Shown here: positions 27,974-39,900 of the stretch, in pieces
Layout of the letters: every line of letters begins with the position of its first letter
How positions within the stretch are numbered: position 1 is the first letter of the stretch
Origin: a bacterium SCSIO 12844
Lineage (GTDB): Bacteria > Pseudomonadota > Gammaproteobacteria > Francisellales > Francisellaceae
Length of the DNA stretch: 64,000 nt
NCBI GenBank assembly: GCA_024397935.1
Contig: CP073743.1
Location: forward strand, 1,860,001 to 1,924,000
Reading direction: 5' to 3'
Notes under the pieces: model-generated
Database searches by the model: none
Told to the model about the DNA's origin: nothing
What the model saw: only the letters and a program-made list of their open reading frames with translations
Program-made: the position numbers and the translations under genes

Positions 27974-30900
27974 TTATCCAAATAATCTCAGTAAATATTT
28001 TTTCATCTTCTCCACTTGATAGCGGGAAGTTATTTCTTTAGTTTTAGCATCTAACTGCTTATCAAGCTTGGAATTTTTATCATTTGAAAATATAGATTCT
28101 TTTAAAGCTGCTAAATATCCAGAATTAATAACTGAAACCGAACCTAGTTTAGTGATATTTTTTTCCATTTCTTGTTTGTTTGATGCTACTAAATCTCTAA
28201 TAGAGTTTTCCAATTCATTTACCACAAGATTTTCATCAGTTTCTTCTTCAGATATATTGATTATAAAATATAATTCATATTGAAGTTGATCATCTTTATA
28301 AATTTTAATACTAGTTTGTACAGTATGCCCAACTTCTGCATTTGAGTTAGATTGAAACTCTAAACTTAGTATGCCATTATTATTTTTTTGATTAAAACTA
28401 CCTTCTCCAGATATTACTGATGTATTTATTGTAACACCAGGGCTTGTAGAAATTGATAGTAAATTAATACTCTTACCTTTAGGAACATCTACAATATATG
28501 GATCACCAAATGATCTTTCAGCATCATAAACATTTCTTACATCTAAAGACAATAATAGTGGAAGTTCATACTCTAGATTAGCATTTTGATCTATTTTAAG
28601 ATTTATTAAAAAATCACTATCTTGTTGGTTTATAAACATCCTATTGATACCATCATTAGGCTTATAAATTCGGTTATATACCTCTGAAATATGTGGATCA
28701 TCTTGAGTACCAGTAATTGCAATTACCACATCCTGAGTATTCAATCCTCCTTGACTGTCTGTTGCAATAATTCTATAGATTAAAACTAAGTTCTCTCCTT
28801 CAGCTAAATAATTAAAAGCATCTATTCCAGTGTCAAAATCCCAATTAAATCGCATACTTGTTGCCGCATTATCTAATATAGGATTACGAATCAAACTAAA
28901 CATTGCTAATAATTCTGCATTTGTCTGTCCATTTAAATTACCTATCACATTAACTATTGGATTTATAATCAAATTAACTTCATCTGATAAATCTAAATCA
29001 GTTATTGTTAATGTGCCTGAAATTGACAAGCTCAAATCAGTCTCTGTTAAGCTTTCAGCTGCTGAATCACCGGCTTCAATAGAGATAACTGGTGCATCGT
29101 TGGTGCCATTTATAGTAATCACTACATCTTGTGTATCGGTAGCACTTTCGCTATCTGTTACTGTTAAGCTATAGGTTAATACTAATGATTCACCTGCTGC
29201 TAAATAATCAAAGGCCTCTACCCCTGAGTCAAAGCTCCAAGTAAAGGTATCTTGCATTTCTGCACCATCAATAAAGTTACCTGTTGTTGCACTCATCATG
29301 CCTAAAAGAGTTACATTGGCAATGCCTGAAGTATCGCCTGACTCTACTACTGAAGTAACAGCAACTGAAACCGTATCGGTTAAATCAAGATCGGTTGTTG
29401 TTAACGTATCACTAACTGTTAAACCAGCATTACTCTCTGTTAAGCTTTCAGCTGCTGAATCACCGGCTTCAATAGAGATAACTGGTGCATCGTTGGTGCC
29501 ATTTATAGTAATCACTACATCTTGTGTATCGGTAGCACTTTCGCTATCTGTTACTGTTAAGGTATAGGTTAATACTAATGATTCACCCGCTGCTAAATAA
29601 TCAAAGGCCTCTAATCCTGAATCAAAGCTCCAAGTAAAGGTATCAACCGTTTCTGTACCATCAATAAAGTTACCTGTTGTTGCACTCATCATGCCTAAAA
29701 GAGTTACATTGGCAATGCCTGAAGTATCGCCTGACTCTACTACTGAAGTAACAGCAACTGAAACCGTATCGGTTAAATCAAGATCGGTTGTTGTTAACGT
29801 ATCACTAACTGTTAAACCAGCATTACTCTCTGTTAAGCTTTCAGCTGCTGAATCACCGGCTTCAATAGAGATAACTGGTGCATCGTTGGTGCCATTTATA
29901 GTAATCACTACATCTTGTGTATCGGTAGCACTTTCGCTATCTGTTACTGTTAAGGTATAGGTTAATACTAATGATTCACCTGCTGCTAAATAATCAAAGG
30001 CCTCTACCCCGGAATCAAAGCTCCAAGTAAAGGTATCTTGCATTTCTGCACCATCAATAAAGTTACCTGTTGTTGCACTCATCATGCCTAAAAGAGTTGC
30101 ATTGGCAATGCCGGATACATCACCACTTTCTACAACACTTGAAACTGCAACTGAAACTGTATCGGTTAAATCAAGATCGGTTGTTGTTAACGTATCACTA
30201 ACTGTTAAGCCAGCATTACTCTCTGTTAAGCTTTCAGCTGCTGAATCACCGGCTTCAATAGAGATAACTGGTGCATCGTTGGTACCGTTAATGGTAATTA
30301 CAACAGTTTGGGTATCAGTAGCGCCTGTTGGTGCATCTGTTACTGTTAGGGTATAGGTTAATACTAATGATTCACCCGCTGCTAAATAATCAAAGGCCTC
30401 TACCCCTGAGTCAAAGCTCCAACTAAAGGTATCAACCGTTTCTGTACCATCAATAAAGTTACCTGTTGTTGCACTCATCATGCCTAAAAGAGTTGCATTG
30501 GCGATGCCTGAAGTATTGCCTGATTCAATTACGCTACTAACTGCTACAGATACCGTATCGGTTAAATCAAGATCGGTTGTTGTTAACGTATCACTAACTG
30601 TTAAACCAGCATTACTCTCTGTTAAGCTTTCAGCTGCTGAATCACCGGCTTCAATAGAGATAACTGGTGCATCGTTGGTGCCATTTATAGTAATCACTAC
30701 ATCTTGTGTATCGGTAGCACTTTCGCTATCTGTTACTGTTAAGGTATAGGTTAATACTAATGACTCACCCTCTGCTAAATAATCAAAGGCCTCTACCCCT
30801 GAGTCAAAGCTCCAAGTAAAGGTATCAACCGTTTCTGCACCATCAATAAAGTTACCTGTTGTTGCATTCATCATGCCTAAAAGAGTTGCATTGGCAATGC

Positions 30901-33900
30901 CTGAAGTATTGCCTGACTCAACTACGCTACTAACTGCTACAGATACCGTATCGGTTAAATCAAGATCAGTTGTTGTTAAAGTATCACTAACTGTTAAACC
31001 AGCATTACTCTCTGTTAAGCTTTCAGCTGCTGAATCACCGGCTTCAATAGAGATAACTGGTGCATCGTTGGTGCCATTTATAGTAATCACTACATCTTGT
31101 GTATCGGTAGCACTTTCGCTATCTGTTACTGTTAAGGTATAGGTTAATACTAATGATTCACCTGCTGCTAAATAATCAAAGGCCTCACTACCTGAGTCAA
31201 AGCTCCAAGTAAAGGTATCAACCGTTTCTGTACCATCAATAAAGTTACCTGTTGTTGCACTCATCATGCCTAAAAGAGTTGCATTGGCAATGCCGGATAC
31301 ATCACCACTTTCTACAACACTTGAAACTGCAACTGAAACTGTATCGGTTAAATCAAGATCAGTTGTTGTTAAAGTATCACTAACTGTTAAACCAGCATTG
31401 CTCTCTGTTAAGCTTTCAGCTGCTGAATCACCGGCTTCAATAGAGATAACTGGTGCATCGTTGGTACCGTTAATGGTAATTACAACAGTTTGGGTATCAG
31501 TAGCGCCTGTTGGTGCATCTGTTACTGTTAGGGTATAGGTTAATACTAATGATTCACCCGCTGCTAAATAATCAAAGGCCTCTACCCCTGAGTCAAAGCT
31601 CCAAGTAAAGGTATCAACCGTTTCTGTACCATCAATAAAGTTACCTGTTGTTGCACTCATCATGCCTAAAAGAGTTGCATTGGCAATGCCGGAAGTATTG
31701 CCTGACTCAACTACTGAAGTAACAGCAACTGAAACTGTATCGGTTAAATCAAGATCAGTTGTTGTTAAAGTATCACTAACTGTTAAACCAGCATTACTCT
31801 CTGTTAAGCTTTCAGCTGCTGAATCACCGGCTTCAATAGAGATAACTGGTGCATCGTTGGTACCGTTAATGGTAATTACAACAGTTTGGGTATCAGTAGC
31901 GCCTGTTGGTGCATCTGTTACTGTTAAGGTATAAGTTAATACTAATGACTCACCCGCTGCTAAATAATCAAAGGCCTCTACCCCTGAGTCAAAGCTCCAA
32001 GTAAAGGTATCAACCGTTTCTGTACCATCAATAAAGTTACCTGTTGTTGCACTCATCATGCCTAAAAGAGTTGCATTGGCAATGCCTGAAGTATCGCCTG
32101 ACTCAACTACTGAAGTAACAGCAACTGAAACTGTATCGGTTAAATCAAGATCGGTTGTTGTTAACGTATCACTAACTGTTAAACCAGCATTACTCTCTGT
32201 TAAGCTTTCAGCTGCTGAATCACCGGCTTCAATAGAGATAACTGGTGCATCGTTGGTGCCATTTATAGTAATCACTACATCTTGTGTATCGGTAGCACTT
32301 TCGCTATCTGTTACTGTTAAGGTATAGGTTAATACTAATGATTCACCTGCTGCTAAATAATCAAAGGCCTCTACCCCGGAATCAAAGCTCCAAGTAAAGG
32401 TATCAACCGTTTCTGTACCATCAATAAAGTTACCTGTTGTTGCACTCATCATGCCTAAAAGAGTTGCATTGGCAATGCCTGAAGTATCGCCTGACTCAAC
32501 TACTGAAGTAACAGCAACTGAAACTGTATCGGTTAAATCAAGATCGGTTGTTGTTAACGTATCACTAACTGTTAAACCAGCATTACTCTCTGTTAAGCTT
32601 TCAGCTGCTGAATCACCGGCTTCAATAGAGATAACTGGTGCATCGTTGGTGCCATTTATAGTAATCACTACATCTTGTGTATCGGTAGCACTTTCGCTAT
32701 CTGTTACTGTTAAGGTATAGGTTAATACTAATGATTCACCCGCTGCTAAATAATCAAAGGCCTCTAATCCTGAATCAAAGCTCCAAGTAAAGGTATCAAC
32801 CGTTTCTGTACCATCAATAAAGTTACCTGTTGTTGCACTCATCATGCCTAAAAGAGTTGCATTGGCAATGCCGGATACATCACCACTTTCTACAACACTT
32901 GAAACTGCAACTGAAACTGTATCGGTTAAATCAAGATCAGTTGTTGTTAAAGTATCACTAACTGTTAAACCAGCATTGCTCTCTGTTAAGCTTTCAGCTG
33001 CTGAATCACCGGCTTCAATAGAGATAACTGGTGCATCGTTGGTACCGTTAATGGTAATTACAACAGTTTGGGTATCAGTAGCGCCTGTTGGTGCATCTGT
33101 TACTGTTAGGGTATAGGTTAATACTAATGATTCACCCGCTGCTAAATAATCAAAGGCCTCTAATCCTGAATCAAAGCTCCAAGTAAAGGTATCAACCGTT
33201 TCTGTACCATCAATAAAGTTACCTGTTGTTGCACTCATCATGCCTAAAAGAGTTGCATTGGCAATGCCTGAAGTATTGCCTGATTCTACTACTGAAGTAA
33301 CAGCAACTGAAACCGTATCGGTTAAATCAAGATCGGTTGTTGTTAACGTATCACTAACTGTTAAACCAGCATTACTCTCTGTTAAGCTTTCAGCTGCTGA
33401 ATCACCGGCTTCAATAGAGATAACTGGTGCATCGTTGGTGCCATTTATAGTAATCACTACATCTTGTGTATCGGTAGCACTTTCGCTATCTGTTACTGTT
33501 AAGGTATAAGTTAATACTAATGATTCACCCGCTGCTAAATAATCAAAGGCCTCTACCCCGGAATCAAAGCTCCAAGTAAAGGTATCAACCGTTTCTGTAC
33601 CATCAATAAAGTTACCTGTTGTTGCACTCATCATGCCTAAAAGAGTTGCATTGGCAATGCCGGAAGTATTGCCTGACTCAACTACTGAAGTAACAGCAAC
33701 TGAAACTGTATCGGTTAAATCAAGATCAGTTGTTGTTAACGTATCACTAACTGTTAAACCAGCATTACTCTCTGTTAAGCTTTCAGCTGCTGAATCACCG
33801 GCTTCAATAGAGATAACTGGTGCATCGTTGGTACCGTTAATGGTAATTACAACAGTTTGGGTATCAGTAGCGCCTGTTGGTGCATCTGTTACTGTTAAGG

Positions 33901-36900
33901 TATAAGTTAATACTAATGATTCACTCGCTGCTAAATAATCAAAGGCCTCTACCCCGGAATCAAAGCTCCAAGTAAAGGTATCAACCGTTTCTGTACCATC
34001 AATAAAGTTACCTGTTGTTGCACTCATCATGCCTAAAAGAGTTGCATTGGCAATGCCGGAAGTATTGCCTGACTCAACTACTGAAGTAACAGCAACTGAA
34101 ACTGTATCGATTAAATCAAGATCAGTTGTTGTTAAAGTATCACTAACTGTTAAACCAGCATTGCTCTCTGTTAAGCTTTCAGCTGCTGAATCACCGGCTT
34201 CAATAGAGATAACTGGTGCATCGTTGGTACCGTTAATGGTAATTACAACAGTTTGGGTATCAGTAGCGCCTGTTGGTGCATCTGTTACTGTTAGGGTATA
34301 GGTTAATACTAATGATTCACCCGCTGCTAAATAATCAAAGGCCTCTACCCCTGAGTCAAAGCTCCAAGTAAAGGTATCAACCGTTTCTGTACCATCAATA
34401 AAGTTACCTGTTGTTGCACTCATCATGCCTAAAAGAGTTACATTGGCAATGCCGGATACATCACCACTTTCTACAACACTTGAAACTGCAACTGAAACTG
34501 TATCGGTTAAATCAAGATCAGTTGTTGTTAAAGTATCACTAACTGTTAAACCAGCATTGCTCTCTGTTAAGCTTTCAGCTGCTGAATCACCGGCTTCAAT
34601 AGAGATAACTGGTGCATCGTTGGTACCGTTAATGGTAATTACAACAGTTTGGGTATCAGTAGCGCCTGTTGGTGCATCTGTTACTGTTAGGGTATAGGTT
34701 AATACTAATGATTCACCCGCTGCTAAATAATCAAAGGCCTCTACCCCGGAATCAAAGCTCCAAGTAAAGGTATCAACCGTTTCTGTACCATCAATAAAGT
34801 TACCTGTTGTTGCACTCATCATGCCTAAAAGAGTTGCATTGGCAATGCCTGAAGTATCGCCTGACTCAACTACTGAAGTAACAGCAACTGAAACTGTATC
34901 GGTTAAATCAAGATCAGTTGTTGTTAAAGTATCACTAACTGTTAAACCAGCATTACTCTCTGTTAAGCTTTCAGCTGCTGAATCACCGGCTTCAATAGAG
35001 ATAACTGGTGCATCGTTGGTGCCATTTATAGTAATCACTACATCTTGTGTATCGGTAGCACTTTCGCTATCTGTTACTGTTAAGGTATAGGTTAATACTA
35101 ATGATTCACCCGCTGCTAAATAATCAAAGGCCTCTAATCCTGAATCAAAGCTCCAAGTAAAGGTATCAACCGTTTCTGTACCATCAATAAAGTTACCTGT
35201 TGTTGCACTCATCATGCCTAAAAGAGTTGCATTGGCAATGCCGGAAGTATTGCCTGACTCAACTACTGAAGTAACAGCAACTGAAACTGTATCGATTAAA
35301 TCAAGATCAGTTGTTGTTAAAGTATCACTAACTGTTAAACCAGCATTGCTCTCTGTTAAGCTTTCAGCTGCTGAATCACCGGCTTCAATAGAGATAACTG
35401 GTGCATCGTTGGTACCGTTAATGGTAATTACAACAGTTTGGGTATCAGTAGCGCCTGTTGGTGCATCTGTTACTGTTAGGGTATAGGTTAATACTAATGA
35501 TTCACCCGCTGCTAAATAATCAAAGGCCTCTACCCCGGAATCAAAGCTCCAAGTAAAGGTATCTTCTGTTTCTGCACCATCAATAAAGTTACCTGTTGTT
35601 GCACTCATCATGCCTAAAAGAGTTACATTGGCAATGCCGGATACATCACCACTTTCTACAACACTTGAAACTGCAACTGAAACTGTATCGGTTAAATCAA
35701 GATCAGTTGTTGTTAAAGTATCACTAACTGTTAAACCAGCATTGCTCTCTGTTAAGCTTTCAGCTGCTGAATCACCGGCTTCAATAGAGATAACTGGTGC
35801 ATCGTTGGTACCGTTAATGGTAATTACAACAGTTTGGGTATCAGTAGCGCCTGTTGGTGCATCTGTTACTGTTAGGGTATAGGTTAATACTAATGATTCA
35901 CCCGCTGCTAAATAATCAAAGGCCTCTACCCCGGAATCAAAGCTCCAAGTAAAGGTATCAACCGTTTCTGTACCATCAATAAAGTTACCTGTTGTTGCAC
36001 TCATCATGCCTAAAAGAGTTGCATTGGCAATGCCGGAAGTATTGCCTGACTCAACTACTGAAGTAACAGCAACTGAAACTGTATCGGTTAAATCAAGATC
36101 AGTTGTTGTTAACGTATCACTAACTGTTAAACCAGCATTACTCTCTGTTAAGCTTTCAGCTGCTGAATCACCGGCTTCAATAGAGATAACTGGTGCATCG
36201 TTGGTACCGTTAATGGTAATTACAACAGTTTGGGTATCAGTAGCGCCTGTTGGTGCATCTGTTACTGTTAAGGTATAAGTTAATACTAATGATTCACCCG
36301 CTGCTAAATAATCAAAGGCCTCTACCCCGGAATCAAAGCTCCAAGTAAAGGTATCAACCGTTTCTGTACCATCAATAAAGTTACCTGTTGTTGCACTCAT
36401 CATGCCTAAAAGAGTTGCATTGGCAATGCCGGAAGTATTGCCTGACTCAACTACTGAAGTAACAGCAACTGAAACTGTATCGATTAAATCAAGATCAGTT
36501 GTTGTTAAAGTATCACTAACTGTTAAACCAGCATTACTCTCTGTTAAGCTTTCAGCTGCTGAATCACCGGCTTCAATAGAGATAACTGGTGCATCGTTGG
36601 TGCCATTTATAGTAATCACTACATCTTGTGTATCGGTAGCACTTTCGCTATCTGTTACTGTTAAGGTATAGGTTAATACTAATGATTCACCCGCTGCTAA
36701 ATAATCAAAGGCCTCTACCCCGGAATCAAAGCTCCAAGTAAAGGTATCAACCGTTTCTGCACCATCAATAAAGTTACCTGTTGTTGCACTCATCATGCCT
36801 AAAAGAGTTATATTGGCAATGCCGGATACATCACCACTTTCTACAACACTTGAAACTGCAACTGAAACTGTATCAGTTAAATCAAGATCGGTTGTTGTTA

Positions 36901-39900
36901 ACGTATCACTAACTGTTAAACCAGCATTACTTTCTGTTAAGCTTTCAGCTGCTGAATCACCGGCTTCAATAGAGATAACTGGTGCATCGTTGGTGCCATT
37001 TATAGTAATCACTACATCTTGTGTATCGGTAGCACTTTCGCTATCTGTTACTGTTAAGCTATAGGTTAATACTAATGATTCACCCGCTGCTAAATAATCA
37101 AAGGCCTCACTACCTGAGTCAAAGCTCCAAGTAAAGGTATCAACCGTTTCTGCACCATCAATAAAGTTACCTGTTGTTGCACTCATCATCCCTAAAAGAG
37201 TTGCATTGGCAATGCCTGAAGTATCGCCTGACTCAACTACAGTGGTAATAGCAACACTTACGGTATCTGTTATATCTAAATCAGTAACAGTTAAAGTACC
37301 TGATGAAGTTAAACCTGTATTTATTTCATCTAAAGAAATTGATGTATATGAGCGAGGGCTATAAACTCTTACATGGCCACTACTACTTCCACTTCCATCA
37401 TTACCAACAGCACTAATTGCTACAATATTACCATCAGCACTTAAACTAACTGAAAAGCCGCTTTGATCACCTAGGGCTTCACCATCAATATCATTTCCTA
37501 ATTGAATCCAGCTAACACCATCCCATTGATAAATCCTAACATGGCCACTAACATTTCCATTATTATCATTAAAAGGGGCACCAATGGCTACTATATTACC
37601 ATCAGAACTTAGACTGACTGAATAGCCACTTAAATCATCTGCTGCTTTACCGTCAATATCATTCCCTAATTGAATCCAACTTACACCATCCCATTGATAA
37701 ATCCTAACATGGCCACTATTACTTCCACTTCCATCATTACTAGTAGCACCAATTGCTACAATATTACCATCAGAACTTAAACTGACTGAATAGCCACTTA
37801 AATCACCTGCTGCTTCACCATCAATATCATTCCCTAATTGAATCCAACTAACACCATCCCATTGATAAATCCTAACATGACCACTATTACTTCCATTTCC
37901 ATCATTACCATTAGCACCAATAGCTACAATATTACCATCAGAGCTTAAACTGACTGAATAGCCACTTAAATCACCTGCTGCTTCACCATCAATATCATTC
38001 CCTAATTGAACCCAACTACTACCATTCCATTGATAAACTCTAACATGGCCACTACTACTTCCATTTCCATCATTAAGACGTGCACCAATTGCTACAACAT
38101 TACCATCAGCACTTAAACTTACAGAATGACCATTTACATCAGAACTTGTTTCACCATCAATATCACTCCCTAATTGAACCCAACTACTACCATCCCATTG
38201 ATAAATTCTTACATGACCACTATTAATTCCATTATCATCATTAAAAGGGGCACCAATGGCTACTATATTACCATCAGCACTTAAACTGACTGAAAAGCCG
38301 CTTTGATCATCTAGTGTTTCACCATCAATATCATTTCCTAATTGAACCCAGCTAACACCATCCCATTGATAAATCCTAACATGGCCACTATCACTTCCAT
38401 TTCCATCATTAGAAGAAGCACCAATGGCTAAAGTATTACCATCAGCACTTAAACTTATAGAGCGACCACTTAGGTCACCTAGTGCCTCACCATCGATATC
38501 ATTTCCTAATTGCAAAAATTCAAATGCTGCATTTGATGATAAATCATTTATTTCTGGATCATCATTAGTACCATTAATGGTAATTACTATATCATGGGTT
38601 CCTATACCACCTTGAGAGTCTGTTGCTTCAATAGTATAAGTTAAGACTAAGGACTGACCTAAAGCTAAGTAATTAAATGCTTCTACCCCTGAGTTAAAGC
38701 TCCAAGTAAAGGTATCTTCTGTTTCTGCACCATCAATAAAGTTACCTGTTGTTGCACTCATCATCCCTAAAAGAGTTGCATTGGCAATGCCGGATACATC
38801 ACCACTTTCTACAACACTTGAAACTGCAACTGAAACCGTATCAGTTAAATCAAGATCGGTTGTTGTTAAAGTATCACTAACTGTTAAACCAGCATTGCTC
38901 TCTGTTAAGCTTTCAGAAGCTGAATCTCCTGCTTCAATAGAGATAACTGGTGCATCGTTAGTACCGTTAATGGTAATTGCAACCGTTTGGGTATCAGTAG
39001 CGCCTGTTGGTGCATCTGTTACTGTTAAGCTATAGGTTAATACTAATGACTCACCCGCTGCTAAATAATCAAAGGCCTCTACCCCTGAGTTAAAGCTCCA
39101 AGTAAAGGTATCTTCTGTTTCTGCACCATCAATAAAGTTACCTGTTGTTGCACTCATCATTGCAAGTAAGGTTGCATTGGCAATGCCGGATACATCACCA
39201 CTTTCTACAACACTTGAAACTGCAACTGAAACTGTATCGGTTAAATCAAGATCAGTTGTTGTTAAAGTATCACTAACTGTTAAACCAGCATTGGTCTCTG
39301 TTAAGCTTTCAGCTGCTGAATCACCGGCTTCAATAGAGATAACTGGTGCATCGTTGGTACCGTTAATGGTAATTACAACAGTTTGGGTATCAGTAGCGCC
39401 TGTTGGTGCATCTGTTACTGTTAGGGTATAGGTTAATACTAATGATTCACCCGCTGCTAAATAATCAAAGGCCTCTACCCCGGAATCAAAGCTCCAACTA
39501 AAGGTATCAACCGTTTCTGTACCATCAATAAAGTTACCTGTTGTTGCACTCATCATTGCAAGTAAGGTTGCATTGGCGATGCCTGAAGTATTGCCTGATT
39601 CAATTACGCTACTAACTGCTACAGATACCGTATCGGTTAAATCAAGATCGGTTGTTGTTAAAGTATCACTAACTGTTAAACCAGCATTACTCTCTGTTAA
39701 GCTTTCAGCTGCTGAATCTCCTGATTCAACAGTTATATTTGGAGAATTATTTGTTACTATAACATTCAGTGTTTTGCTTATTGGATCGCTTACCCCAACT
39801 TGACCATCATCTAGCGTTAATTGAATGATTCTTGAAGCAGTCGGCACCCCCATTGTTGTATTTTCATATTCAATTGCTCTAATTAATGCTTCAGCAGAAA

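Noticed and set aside
28980-37330. CRISPR array
   Set aside because: The periodic units are about 395 bp and coding, not short repeats with unique spacers; no cas genes are present.
29298-39803. A regular series of about 90-codon open frames on the plus strand, opposite the VCBS repeats
   Set aside because: They recur with the 393/396-bp period because they mirror the repeat DNA. They lack ribosome-binding sites and mean nothing as proteins.
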